The notes under the pieces were generated by a model. That model was given only the letters and a program-made list of their open reading frames with translations. It was not told the DNA's origin and searched no databases. Source: Bacillota bacterium (GTDB lineage: Bacteria; Bacillota_E; Symbiobacteriia; Symbiobacteriales; Symbiobacteriaceae). From it: 45,626 nucleotides of DNA. The stretch spans positions 1 through 45,626 of the forward strand of contig QGVE01000006.1 of assembly GCA_003242675.1 (NCBI GenBank). The letters are read 5' to 3'. Of the stretch, positions 36,010 to 44,123 are shown in pieces (the first letter of the stretch is position 1; every line of letters starts with the position of its first letter). Position numbers and translations under genes: made by a program.

Positions 36010-36038
36010 ATTATACCCGAAAGCCTATGCGCTTACAA
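36010..36038 (-). promoter_or_regulatory. Promoter of rnj with a long leader
   Basis: On the minus strand TTGTAA (36033-36038) is followed after 17 bp by a perfect TATAAT (36010-36015). The next gene in that direction is rnj, so the leader is about 250 nt. The leader holds no gene I can support; a 33-codon ATG frame (35797-35898) lacks a ribosome binding site. Confidence 0.7.
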
Positions 36039-36061
36039 GCGAAGGTGCCATAATTTGCGGA

Positions 36062-36097
36062 CGGGCGAGCCGCCGAAGGGGATGGGCGGCTCGCCCG
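36062..36097. terminator. Terminator hairpin after the VOC gene
   Basis: A perfect 13-bp stem (CGGGCGAGCCGCC / GGCGGCTCGCCCG) with a 10-nt loop starts 14 bp after the stop of the VOC gene. A T-run is lacking. It insulates the rnj promoter from upstream transcription. Confidence 0.65.
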
Positions 36098-36110
36098 AAG
36101 CATTGGCTCT

Positions 36111-36473
36111 TCATCCGACCGGCTGCAGGAACTCCAGCCGGTTGCCGAACGGGTCACGGGCGTGCAGCCTCCGGTACCCCGGCAGCGGAACGTCTTCCGC
36201 CACTTCGACACCGGAGCGGATGAGCAGCTCCCGCAAGCGGTCGAGGTCGGTCACCAGAAAGGCCGGATGCGCCTTGCGCGCAGGGCGGAAGTCCTCCTCC
36301 ACCCCTACGTGGACCTCCTGCCCGCCGCAGCGGAACCAGACGCCGCCCCGCTCCCGGAGGCCGGCGGGCTTCGGAATCTCCGGCAGTCCGAGCAGGCCGC
36401 CGTAAAAGGCCCTGGCCTCCTCCTCGCACCCCGGCGGTGCGGCGATCAGCACATGGTGCAGCCCGACGAGCAT
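36111..36473 (-). CDS. VOC (glyoxalase/bleomycin-resistance) superfamily protein
   Basis: The 120-residue protein is one VOC module pair. The first strand is GLHHVLIAAP and the helix is EEEARAFYGGLLGLPE. Strands with WFRCGGQEVHVGVE and a second half ending DPFGNRLEFLQPVG follow. The metal ligands would be the N-terminal His, H in EVHVGV, and E in LEFLQ. Substrate is unknown; lyase, dioxygenase and resistance proteins share this fold. The ATG at 36473 follows GAGGTGA by about 8 nt. It belongs to a short accessory patch between dapA and rnj. Confidence 0.85.
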   Translation of the reverse strand: MLVGLHHVLIAAPPGCEEEARAFYGGLLGLPEIPKPAGLRERGGVWFRCGGQEVHVGVEEDFRPARKAHPAFLVTDLDRLRELLIRSGVEVAEDVPLPGYRRLHARDPFGNRLEFLQPVG

Positions 36474-36581
36474 GCGCGTCACCTCACTCCCCCGCCCTGG
36501 CGGCGGTCCGGGAGCGCCCCCTGCGGCGACCGGGACCGCCGCCCGAGTCACCGTCACCGTAACACGGGCCGGCTCCTCTGC

Positions 36582-36860
36582 CTACTGCCGGATGCGCATA
36601 TGCCCATGCAGGGTCGGAAACGGCGCCGGATCTTCGCGCTGCATCAGGTGCACACACAGGGCTGGCTTTGGATCATCCTGTTCTCGCTGGGCGTCACGGC
36701 TACAATAGAACTGGTCCCGGGACAGGACGGGCTGCAGCGCCTGCCGGATGCGCAGGTAGTCGCAGGCGCTGACGATGTGCAGGGTGGACCGCATCAGCAT
36801 CGGCTTGACCAGCCTGCGTGCAGAGAGGGCCTGATCCAGGTCCTCCCGCCGGAAAGCCGA
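36582..36860 (-). pseudogene. Remnant of a winged-helix DNA-binding (HTH_42/YcaQ-like) gene
   Basis: The minus-strand frame around 36725-36860 reads LDQALSARRLVKPMLMRSTL, then HIVSACDYLRIRQALQPVL. I recognise this as the central part of winged-helix proteins of the YcaQ/HTH_42 family (consensus R-L-V-R-x-x-L-M-R-x-T-L-H-x-V). The rest of the domain is absent. Upstream the frame turns into low-information sequence, and downstream it runs into unrelated residues and a stop at 36582. The family protein has about 350-400 residues, so this is a small remnant. No start or ribosome binding site fits. Confidence 0.55.
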
Positions 36861-37068
36861 GCATCCTTCGGCGACCCCCCTGCGGCGGCCGCCCCGGCGG
36901 GGAGCAGCCAGACGATGCCACGTGAAAGCCGGCCGTGTGCCCGACGGGCTCCTCAGCCCACGGTGCCGCGGCCACGATGGCAGTAACGCCGGGGTGGCCC
37001 CTATGCCGGCCCCGCCCGTGAACCGCGGGGACGGACGGCCCGTCTTTATGGCGAAGGGAGGCTCCGCC

Positions 37069-37386
37069 ATGCGGAAGATCGGACTGGGACTGTTGATCCT
37101 ACTGGCCTGCGCCCCGGCGCTCTACTGGGCGCCGTGGCTCAGCGCGGACGCGGCGCAGCAGCGGGCGGAGGCCTCCTTCACCTCGGGCTTGACCGGCGTG
37201 GCGGACGGCTGCGGGATCAACTGCCAGGGCTGCGGCGCGGTGGGGGCTGAGCGCGTCCCGTTCGGCTGGCGGGTGGAGCTTGAGTACGCCTGCGGACTTC
37301 TCCCGGCGGACCTGCCGGAACACCACCGGCGCACCGTGCTCTTCGTCTCTGCCTTCGGCACGGTGCACAGGGTCAACCGGCAGTGA
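37069..37386 (+). CDS. Small secreted or membrane-anchored Cys-rich protein
   Basis: The 105-residue protein starts at the ATG at 37069 with GGGAGG 9 nt upstream. A hydrophobic signal/anchor (3-21, IGLGLLILLACAPALYWAP) is followed by about 80 exported residues. These contain C-x4-C-x2-C (GCGINCQGCG) and one later Cys in EYACGL, a possible disulfide or metal site. The end GTVHRVNRQ abuts the next gene (stop TGA within CAGTGAAGG). I do not recognise a family. The long open frame upstream of the ATG overlaps the winged-helix remnant and is not coding in my view. Confidence 0.6.
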   Translation: MRKIGLGLLILLACAPALYWAPWLSADAAQQRAEASFTSGLTGVADGCGINCQGCGAVGAERVPFGWRVELEYACGLLPADLPEHHRRTVLFVSAFGTVHRVNRQ

Positions 37387-37400
37387 AGGAGGCGCTGGCC

Positions 37401-38336
37401 GTGGCGCAGATTCGCGACTACCGACCCGAGGACGCCCCCGCCCTGCAGGACCTCCTTCGGCAGATCTGGGGCCAGGACACGTGGACCGTGCAGTATTACC
37501 GCTTCGGCGCCAGCGCCCCGACGGCACAAGGCGGCTTCCTGCGCACGCTGGTGGCCGACGAAGGCGGAACGCTTGTCGGATTCGGCTCCGCCTGGACCAA
37601 CCCGTTTCATCCACACGCCCTGTACGTGGGGATCAACGTGCACCCGCGGTTCGGGCGCCGGGGGCTGGGCACGCGGCTCTTGATGGCGCTGGCGCAGCGT
37701 AGCCCCGGCCGTCTCCCCCTGCAGGGCTCCACCTGGGAGCACAGCGAATCCGGCATGCGCTTCGCCAGGCGCCACGGCTTCACGGAGGTGCGGCGCACCT
37801 GGGAGCCCGAGCTGCCGCTGGGGGACCCGCAGGAGGACCTCCACGTGGACTGCGAGAGCCGCTGCGCCGCGCTGGGTTACGCGATCGTCCCGCTGGCTGA
37901 CCTGCAGGCTGCGTCCGACGGGCTCCGGCAACTGGCACCCCTGCTGGCGGAGATCTACACGGCGACCCACGGCCCGAACCCGCCCCGGACCATGGACGCG
38001 GACGGGTGGACGGACCTCCTCCGCCGGGACCCGCCGGACCCGGAGGCCAGCTTCATCGCCCTCCGGCACGGACGGCCGGTCGCCATGAGCGCCGCGCACC
38101 CAGACCCCGACGCCGGGCTCATCCTCTCCTGGCGGGGCGTCGCGGCAGGCCACCGGGCGCACGAGCGCGACCTGATCCTGGCGCTCACCCCCAGGCAGGT
38201 CCTGCCTGCGCACCGGCGGGGACTCCAGGCCGTGAAGGGGGGGTTCAAAAGCACCGCCCCCTGGGCAATGATCCAGATGGAGGCGTTCCCGTTCCGGCCC
38301 GCGCCGTGCTGGGTGACCTTCCGGCGCGCACCCTGA
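37401..38336 (+). CDS. GNAT acetyltransferase with a second, divergent C-terminal half
   Basis: The 311-residue protein has an N-terminal GNAT domain (about 1-150) with the acetyl-CoA loop HPRFGRRGLGTRLL and a GMRFARRHGF helix. A second half (about 150-311) has the remains of another GNAT repeat (RHGRPVAMSAAH, LILSWRGVAAGHR). There the expected glycine-rich loop is replaced by GHRAHERDLILAL, so it probably does not bind acetyl-CoA. Such tandem GNATs acetylate small molecules or antibiotics; the substrate is unknown. I take the GTG at 37401, which has GGAGG 8 nt upstream. It follows the Cys-rich protein gene by 14 bp. Confidence 0.8.
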   Translation: MAQIRDYRPEDAPALQDLLRQIWGQDTWTVQYYRFGASAPTAQGGFLRTLVADEGGTLVGFGSAWTNPFHPHALYVGINVHPRFGRRGLGTRLLMALAQRSPGRLPLQGSTWEHSESGMRFARRHGFTEVRRTWEPELPLGDPQEDLHVDCESRCAALGYAIVPLADLQAASDGLRQLAPLLAEIYTATHGPNPPRTMDADGWTDLLRRDPPDPEASFIALRHGRPVAMSAAHPDPDAGLILSWRGVAAGHRAHERDLILALTPRQVLPAHRRGLQAVKGGFKSTAPWAMIQMEAFPFRPAPCWVTFRRAP

Positions 38337-38435
38337 TCCCGTCCCGTGCGCTCGCCTGTCTCTCCCTGAAGCACGTGCGTGCGGGGGTCGTCCCTCGTGC
38401 CGATCGCACTGCCGGGGACAGCTCTGAGAGAATTC

Positions 38436-38463
38436 GAGGCCGTGGCCTGCCGGCCACGGCCTC
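38436..38463. terminator. Bidirectional terminator hairpin between GNAT and dapA
   Basis: A perfect 12-bp stem (GAGGCCGTGGCC / GGCCACGGCCTC) with a TGCC tetraloop begins 8 bp after the dapA stop and about 100 bp after the convergent GNAT stop. Only short T tracts flank it. The remaining 38337-38435 gap shows nothing else. Confidence 0.75.
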
Positions 38464-38471
38464 TTCCGTAT

Positions 38472-39353
38472 TCAGAGCACCCCCGCCTCCACGAGCACCT
38501 CCCGCAGGGCCTCCTCCTGCTCCTCCGTGGCGTCCACCAGCGGCAACCGCACGGGGCCCACGGGGAAGCCGGTGAGGCGCAGCGCCGCCTTGACCAGGAT
38601 CGGGTTCGTGACGGCGAACAGCCCGCGGAAGACCGGCAGGAGCCGCCGGTGCCAGGCGGCGGCCCGGGCGGTGTCGCCGGCGAGGAAGGCGTCGATCATC
38701 TCCCGCATCTGCGGGCCGACCACGTGGGACGCGACGCTGATGATGCCGTAGGCGCCGACGGTCAGGTACGGGAGCAGGTTGGCGTCGTCCCCCGACCAGA
38801 CCCGGAAGCCCTCGGGCGCCCCGGCCAGGATGTCCGCCAGCTGGCCGACGTCGGCGCACTCCTTGATGCCGATGATGTTCGGCACGTCCCGGGCGAGGCG
38901 GAGGGTGATCGCCGGCAGCATGTTGACCGAGGTGCGGGACGGGACGTTGTAGAGGATGCACGGCAGCTCCACGGCCTCGGCCACGGCCCGGAAGTGGCGG
39001 TACAGCCCCTCCTGCGGCGGCTTGTTGTAGTACGGCGTGACGAGGAGCAGGCCGTGGACGCCGGTGCGCGCGGCCTCCCGCGAGAAGCGGATCGTCTCCG
39101 CGGTGTTGTACGAGCCCGTTCCGGCGATGACCGACACCTGGTCGCCCACCGCGTCGACAACCGTCTCAAACAGCCTCAGCTTCTCCTCGTGCGACAGCGT
39201 GGGCGCCTCCCCGGTGGTGCCGGAGACCACCAGGCCCTCCGACCCCGCCGCCACCAGGCGTTTCGCCAGCTCCCCCGCCCGCTTGTAGTCCACCGCACCG
39301 TCGGGGGTCATCGGGGTCACCATGGCGGTCAGGAGTCGTCCAAACGTCGGCAC
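38472..39353 (-). CDS. dapA: 4-hydroxy-tetrahydrodipicolinate synthase
   Basis: DapA condenses pyruvate with aspartate semialdehyde. The 293 residues form the usual TIM barrel. The Schiff-base lysine is K164 (IGIKECA), and the triad residues are T47 (GTTGEA), Y108 or Y109 (VTPYYNKP) and Y135 (ILYNVPSRT). The GTG at 39353 has GAGGAGG about 9 nt upstream. It is the last gene of a dap/asd/dpa cluster, so its product feeds both diaminopimelate synthesis through DapB and dipicolinate synthesis through DpaA/B. Confidence 0.95.
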   Translation of the reverse strand: MPTFGRLLTAMVTPMTPDGAVDYKRAGELAKRLVAAGSEGLVVSGTTGEAPTLSHEEKLRLFETVVDAVGDQVSVIAGTGSYNTAETIRFSREAARTGVHGLLLVTPYYNKPPQEGLYRHFRAVAEAVELPCILYNVPSRTSVNMLPAITLRLARDVPNIIGIKECADVGQLADILAGAPEGFRVWSGDDANLLPYLTVGAYGIISVASHVVGPQMREMIDAFLAGDTARAAAWHRRLLPVFRGLFAVTNPILVKAALRLTGFPVGPVRLPLVDATEEQEEALREVLVEAGVL

Positions 39354-39397
39354 AGGAATCCCTCCTCAGCGGATTGGGAGATCCGAAGCGCTTCCCG

Positions 39398-40618
39398 TCA
39401 TTCCCGGCCCAACTCGAAGGCGTCGTGCAGGGCCTTCACGGCCCGCTGCACGTCCGCGGCGGGGACCAGGCAGGAGATGGTCACGTGGGAGTCGGCCGTC
39501 TGCCAGATGGGCACCTCCGCGGCGTAGAGCGCCTCGGCCACGGTGGCCATGACGCCGGGCCGGCCCCGCATGCCGGAGCCCACCACGGTCACCTTGGCGC
39601 AGCCATGCCGCACCTGCAGGTCCACGAGGCCCAGCTCCGTCAGGATCATCTCGGCCTGGGCCGCCCGCGCTTCCGGGATCGAGAACGCGCTGGACTCCAT
39701 CGAGACGGAGATCAGGTCCACCGAGATGCCGGCGTTGGCGAGCCGCCGGAACAGGCGCGGCGTCGCCCAGTCGCGCCCGGTCTTCACCACCACCTGGGCG
39801 AGCCCGACCTGGTGCGTCACCGCCGTGACGACCCGGTCGGAGAACGGCTCGCTCCAGCTGACGCCGGCCTCGGCGCTGTAGGTGATCAGGGTGCCGGGGC
39901 TGTCGCTGAACGTCGACCGCACCCGGATCGGCACCCGGTGCTGCATGGCGATCTCGACCGCCCGCGGATGGACCACCTTCGCGCCGTAGTGGGCCATCTG
40001 GGCGATCTCATCGTAGGTCGTGACGGCCAGCGTGCGGGCCTCGGCCACGAGGCGCGGGTCGGCGGTCTTTACGCCGTCGACGTCCGTATAGATCTCTACG
40101 ACCTCGGCCCGGAGGACGCCGCCGAGGGCCGCCGCCGTGGTGTCGGAGCCCCCGCGCCCCAGCGTGGTGACCTCCCCCGCAGCGTTCACCCCCTGGAAGC
40201 CGGCCACGACCACGACCAGCCCCTCCCGCAGCCGGCTGAGCACCGGCGCGGGGTCGACCTTCACGATCTGCGCGTTTCCGTAGTTATTATCGGTCTGGAT
40301 CCCGGCCTGGCCGCCCGTCAGGGCCACGGCGGGGATGCCGGCGGCGGTCAGCGTCGCCGCCATGAGTACGCTGGAGATGATCTCGCCGCACGAGAGCAGC
40401 AGGTCCATGTCCCGGGGCGCCAGGTCCGGCGAAGCGCTCTGCGCCATCTGAATCAGCGTATCGGTCGCGTAGGGGTCACCTTGGCGTCCCATGGCCGAGA
40501 CCACGACGACCGTCGCGTAGCCGTCGTCCACCGCCTGCTTCACGCGGCGAACCACTGCCTGGCGGCCCTCCGGCGTGGCAACGGAGGTGCCGCCGAACTT
40601 CTGGACGATGATCCGCAT
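39398..40618 (-). CDS. dapG: Aspartate kinase (DapG type)
   Basis: This enzyme phosphorylates aspartate, the first step towards lysine, diaminopimelate and dipicolinate. The 406 residues have the kinase domain (KFGGTSVA at 7-14, TLGRGGSDTTA, YTDVDGVKTADPR). Two C-terminal ACT repeats begin at about 260 and 340 and contain AGISVDLISVS and RPGVMATVAEAL. The family member in dipicolinate operons of spore formers is DapG, which is diaminopimelate-sensitive; I assign it by context. The ATG is at 40618. It lies 44 bp before dapA and 54 bp after asd. Confidence 0.92.
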   Translation of the reverse strand: MRIIVQKFGGTSVATPEGRQAVVRRVKQAVDDGYATVVVVSAMGRQGDPYATDTLIQMAQSASPDLAPRDMDLLLSCGEIISSVLMAATLTAAGIPAVALTGGQAGIQTDNNYGNAQIVKVDPAPVLSRLREGLVVVVAGFQGVNAAGEVTTLGRGGSDTTAAALGGVLRAEVVEIYTDVDGVKTADPRLVAEARTLAVTTYDEIAQMAHYGAKVVHPRAVEIAMQHRVPIRVRSTFSDSPGTLITYSAEAGVSWSEPFSDRVVTAVTHQVGLAQVVVKTGRDWATPRLFRRLANAGISVDLISVSMESSAFSIPEARAAQAEMILTELGLVDLQVRHGCAKVTVVGSGMRGRPGVMATVAEALYAAEVPIWQTADSHVTISCLVPAADVQRAVKALHDAFELGRE

Positions 40619-40672
40619 GCCGAGCCGCCGTCACTCCTTTCCGGTCTGCGACGAACCCGGCACGGGCGCAGC

Positions 40673-41686
40673 CTAGATCAGCTGCATCTCCAGGAGCTTC
40701 TCGGCGATCTGTACCGCGTTGGTGGCCGCGCCCTTGCGCAGGTTATCGCTGACGATCCAGAGCCAGAGCCCCTTCTCATTGGTCAGGTCCTCGCGGATGC
40801 GGCCCACCAACGTCTCATCCGTGCCGGCCGCGTCGATGGCCGTGGGGAAGACGAACTGGAGCGGGTCGTCGACCACCCGCACGCCGGGGAAGCGGCTGAG
40901 GGCTTCCCGGGCCTCGGCAGGGGTGACCTTGCGCTCGAACTCCACCAGCACCGACTCGGAATGCCCGACGAAGACCGGCACGCGCGTGCAGGTCATGGTG
41001 ACCGGCAGATCCGGGAGGCCCATGATCTTGCGCGTCTCCGCCGAGAGCTTCAGCTCCTCGGTCGTGTAGAGGTTGTCCGTGAAGGTCTCGGCGTACGGCA
41101 GCACGTTGAACGCGATCTGCCGCTTGTAGACGGTATGCGGCAGCTCGCCCCGGTGCCCCTCCACCCAGGCCCGGACCTGCTGCTCCAGTTCCTCGATGGC
41201 CTCCTTGCCGGTGCCGGAGACGGCCTGCATCGTGGTGACGATGACCCGGGTGATGCGCGCCAGGTCGTGGAGCGGCTTCAGGGCCATCACGAGGCCGATG
41301 GTGGTGCAGTTGGGGCTGGCGATGATGCCCTTGTGCTTGCGCAGGTCCTCCGGGTTCACCTCGGGCACGACCAGCGGCACGTCGGGGTCCATGCGCCACG
41401 TCGACGACTTGTCGATGACGACCGCCCCGGCCCGGACGGCCGCGGGCGCCAGCTCCCGGGAGAGCGAGCCGGTCGCGGCGAAGAACACCAGATCCATGCC
41501 CTCGAAGGCCTCCGGCGTCGCCTCCCGGACGGTGAGGCTCTCCCCCCGGAACGTGACGGTGGAGCCGGCGCTGCGGCTGCTGGCCAGGGGCAAGAGCCTC
41601 CCGACCGGGAAGTTGCGGGCCTCCAGCAGCGCGAGGAGTTCCTGGCCGACGGCACCGGTTGCGCCGACCACAGCGATGTTCTTCAT
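40673..41686 (-). CDS. asd: Aspartate-semialdehyde dehydrogenase
   Basis: Asd reduces aspartyl phosphate to the semialdehyde with NADPH. The 337 residues begin with the dinucleotide loop GATGAVGQELL (8-18). The catalytic cysteine is C127 in SPNCTTIGL, and the substrate-binding/catalytic segment includes GHRGELPHT. I take the ATG at 41686, 6 nt after GGGGAGG; the ATG at 41692 abuts the site. The frame is open further upstream without coding character. The gene lies between dpaB and dapG. Confidence 0.94.
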   Translation of the reverse strand: MKNIAVVGATGAVGQELLALLEARNFPVGRLLPLASSRSAGSTVTFRGESLTVREATPEAFEGMDLVFFAATGSLSRELAPAAVRAGAVVIDKSSTWRMDPDVPLVVPEVNPEDLRKHKGIIASPNCTTIGLVMALKPLHDLARITRVIVTTMQAVSGTGKEAIEELEQQVRAWVEGHRGELPHTVYKRQIAFNVLPYAETFTDNLYTTEELKLSAETRKIMGLPDLPVTMTCTRVPVFVGHSESVLVEFERKVTPAEAREALSRFPGVRVVDDPLQFVFPTAIDAAGTDETLVGRIREDLTNEKGLWLWIVSDNLRKGAATNAVQIAEKLLEMQLI

Positions 41687-41747
41687 GCTCATCCTCCCCT
41701 TGCGTCCACTTGCTGTGCCCTTCGCGCCGGGGGCCCGCCCGGTCCGG

Positions 41748-42353
41748 CTACGCTTGCTTCGGCCCGAGGAGCAGCGGCTGCATCTGCCGTCCCTCCATCG
41801 CCGCAAGGACGGTGGGGATCAGGTAGTTCTCGATGTCGGCGTCGATCGAGGTCGGCTTGCCGAAGGGGTCATCCTGGCGGAAGGGCACGAAATAGATGTT
41901 CCTGGCCACCAGCAAGGTGCCCAGGTTGCGGGCGTTCATGCCGAGGCCGTCGTTGGTGGTGACGGCCAGGACGACGGGCCGGTGGTTGCGCATCTGGGCC
42001 TTAGCGGCCATGCACACCGGCGTGTCGTTGATCGCGTTGGCCAGCTTGGCCATGGTGTTGCCCGTGCAGGGCATGATCACGAGGCAGTCGAGCTTGACCC
42101 GCGGGCCGAAGGGCTCGACCTCCGGAATCGTCATGAGGGGCAGGCGGCCCGTGATCTGCTCGATCTGGGTGATCCAGTCATCCGGTTTCCCGAACCGGGT
42201 CTCCGTGGTCCGCACATTGGTGGAAATGATCGGGACGATCTCGGCCCCCTCGTCCCGCAGCCTGCGGAGCTGGACCATCGCCCGCCCCAGGTTGCAGTGG
42301 GACGCGGACATCGCCACGCCGATCCGCTTGCCGGCCAGCTGCTGCACGCTCAT
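41748..42353 (-). CDS. dpaB: Dipicolinate synthase subunit B
   Basis: DpaB (SpoVFB) is the flavoprotein-like subunit of dipicolinate synthase, active in the mother cell of sporulating cells. The 201 residues show the flavodoxin/UbiX-like start KRIGVAMSASHCNL, the segment CLVIMPCTGNTMAKLAN and the ending NYLIPTVLAAMEG. The ATG at 42353 overlaps the dpaA stop as ATGA. The frame is open a long way upstream through dpaA, which hides the true start. Together with dpaA it marks this genome as that of a spore former or a recent descendant. Confidence 0.93.
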   Translation of the reverse strand: MSVQQLAGKRIGVAMSASHCNLGRAMVQLRRLRDEGAEIVPIISTNVRTTETRFGKPDDWITQIEQITGRLPLMTIPEVEPFGPRVKLDCLVIMPCTGNTMAKLANAINDTPVCMAAKAQMRNHRPVVLAVTTNDGLGMNARNLGTLLVARNIYFVPFRQDDPFGKPTSIDADIENYLIPTVLAAMEGRQMQPLLLGPKQA

Positions 42354-43246
42354 CGCTCCCCCTCCAAGGCGTCGGTCCGACGGAGGTGGCGAACGACGAG
42401 CTCGGCGATGATGCGCCCTGCGGTCACCGGAGCGACGATGCCCGGCAGGCCCGGCGCCAGCCGGGCCGTGAGCCCGAGCTCCCGCGCCGCCTCGAAATCG
42501 GTGCCGCCGGGTGCGGCGGCGACGTCGATGATCACCGCGTGGCGGGGGGCGCGGCTCAGGACCTCCCGGGTCAGGACCAGGGCCGGCACCGTGTTGAAGA
42601 TGATGTCGGCCTCCGCCGCCGCGTCGGGCAGCTTCGCCCACTCCACCGGCCGGTGGCCGGCGGCCCAGATCCGGGCCTGGTCCAGCTCGCTGCGCGCCGC
42701 CACGGACACGTCGCTCATCAGGCCCCTGAGCAGCATGGCGATCGCCCGGCCGGTCCGGCCGAAACCCAGCACCAGGGAGCGGCTGCCGAAGATCGTAAAG
42801 GGCGTGGACTCCATCGCCATCTGGATGGCGCCCTCGGCCGACGGGATCGAGTTCCACGTGGCGAAGTGGTCGGCCTCGCGGTACTCGATCAGGGGCAGCC
42901 CGGCCTCCTCGCAGAGCTTGTTCAGGTGGGGGTTGCTCAGGCCGACGAAGACCGGAGCCCCCCGGGCGACCCGGCGCAGGCCGTCGAGGTCGATCACGCA
43001 GGGCGGGACGTCGCCCTCGGTGTACACCGTGCCGTCCGGCCTGACCCCCTGCACCGGCAGGATGACGACCTGGGCCCCGGCCAGAGCGTCAGCGGCGGAG
43101 GTGCAGACCTCCACGCCGGCGAACCGGTCCTCCCACTCCAGCCCCGCCACGCGCACCCGGGCGCCGGCCCTGAGCAGGAAGTGCACCGCTTCCGCCATCC
43201 GCCGGTCTCCGCCGATGACGGCGATGATCTTGCCGTAAACGCTCAT
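42350..43246 (-). CDS. dpaA: Dipicolinate synthase subunit A
   Basis: DpaA (SpoVFA) oxidises the DapA product to dipicolinate, the spore-core chelator of calcium. The 298 residues have the N-terminal IAVIGGDRRM, the ENHFA-like YREADHFATWNSIPSAEGA segment and a Rossmann loop LVLGFGRTGRAIA (about 160-172). IDVAAAPGGTDF lies towards the C-terminus. The ATG at 43246 has GGAGG 9 nt upstream. A SigK-like promoter motif lies just upstream, which would separate dpaA expression from that of dapB. Confidence 0.95.
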   Translation of the reverse strand: MSVYGKIIAVIGGDRRMAEAVHFLLRAGARVRVAGLEWEDRFAGVEVCTSAADALAGAQVVILPVQGVRPDGTVYTEGDVPPCVIDLDGLRRVARGAPVFVGLSNPHLNKLCEEAGLPLIEYREADHFATWNSIPSAEGAIQMAMESTPFTIFGSRSLVLGFGRTGRAIAMLLRGLMSDVSVAARSELDQARIWAAGHRPVEWAKLPDAAAEADIIFNTVPALVLTREVLSRAPRHAVIIDVAAAPGGTDFEAARELGLTARLAPGLPGIVAPVTAGRIIAELVVRHLRRTDALEGER

Positions 43247-43280
43247 CCAGCCAGTCCTCCAATCCTGTCGAACCTCATCC

Positions 43281-43308
43281 CATTCTATGGATGCGGTTCA
43301 GGCAGGGT
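43281..43308 (-). promoter_or_regulatory. Candidate SigK-type promoter of dpaA
   Basis: On the minus strand AC (43307-43308) is followed after 17 bp by CATAGAATG (43281-43289), one change from CATAnnnTA. The implied leader to the dpaA ATG is about 28 nt. In B. subtilis the dipicolinate genes are known to be transcribed by SigK in the mother cell, which raises the prior for this short motif. Confidence 0.5.
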
Positions 43309-43358
43309 GCGGAGGGGAGCGGCGGGAAGCCGGCCTGCGGATGCAGCGCAGCGGCGCT

Positions 43359-44123
43359 TCAGGCGCGGGGGAAGGCCACCTCCTCCAGGTCGAAGGCCAC
43401 CCGTTTCTCGCGCAGGACCCAGCGGCAGGTCATGAGCACCCCAGGCACGTAGGCCTCCCGCGTCGGGGCGTCGTGCCGGATGGTCAGCGTCTCGCCGAGG
43501 CCGCCGAAGATGACCTCCTGGTGCGCCACGAGGCCCGGCAGCCGGACGCTGTGCACGGGCACCTCCGGGGCGGCAAGATCGCCTCTGCCGCGCTCCAGGC
43601 GCGCTTTCGTGCGCAGGGCGGTGCCCGACGGGGCGTCCAGCTTCGTCTTGTGGTGCATCTCGATGATCTCCACATCCGGAAAGAACCGGTGCGCCTCCTC
43701 CGCGAAGCGCATGAGCAGCATCATGCCCACCGCGTAGTTCGCGATGAAGGCGCCGCCCAGCCCGCGTTTTCGGCACATCTCCGCCCATGCCTCGGTCTCC
43801 CCCGGCCGGAACCCCGTCGTGCCCACCACCGGGGCGATGCCGGCCTCGATGGCCGCGGGGATGGTGCGCCGGGCCGCCTCGGCGACCGAGAAGTCGACCA
43901 GCACGTCCGCCTGGCCGCCGGCCGCCAGAAACTGGTCCAGCGAGCCGTGGATCGTCGGCCCGGGGCGTCCCCCGAGGCTGACCAGCTCGCCCAGGCTGCG
44001 GCCGACGCCCTGCCGGGCGATCGCCCCCGACAGGGTGAAGCCGGGCTCCTGCAGCAGGGCCCGGGCCAGGACCTGGCCGACCTTGCCCGTCGCCCCCGCG
44101 AGGACTACGCGAATCGGTTGCAA
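43359..44123 (-). CDS. dapB: 4-hydroxy-tetrahydrodipicolinate reductase
   Basis: DapB reduces the DapA product towards diaminopimelate, competing with dipicolinate synthase for it. The 254 residues contain the dinucleotide loop AGATGKVGQ (9-17), VGTTGF, and the catalytic/substrate motif EMHHKTKLDAPSGTA (about 158-172). The TTG at 44123 has GAGGTG about 7 nt upstream. It is the first gene of the cluster. The 150-bp gap upstream to cheX (44124-44273) holds no gene; its only visible structure is a short GGTATG / CATACC inverted repeat around 44219-44250. Confidence 0.94.
   Translation of the reverse strand: MQPIRVVLAGATGKVGQVLARALLQEPGFTLSGAIARQGVGRSLGELVSLGGRPGPTIHGSLDQFLAAGGQADVLVDFSVAEAARRTIPAAIEAGIAPVVGTTGFRPGETEAWAEMCRKRGLGGAFIANYAVGMMLLMRFAEEAHRFFPDVEIIEMHHKTKLDAPSGTALRTKARLERGRGDLAAPEVPVHSVRLPGLVAHQEVIFGGLGETLTIRHDAPTREAYVPGVLMTCRWVLREKRVAFDLEEVAFPRA

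Noticed and set aside
36922..37068. N-terminal extension of the Cys-rich protein
   Set aside because: The extension would precede the signal anchor, has no ribosome binding site and overlaps the winged-helix remnant. The ATG at 37069 has GGGAGG at good spacing.
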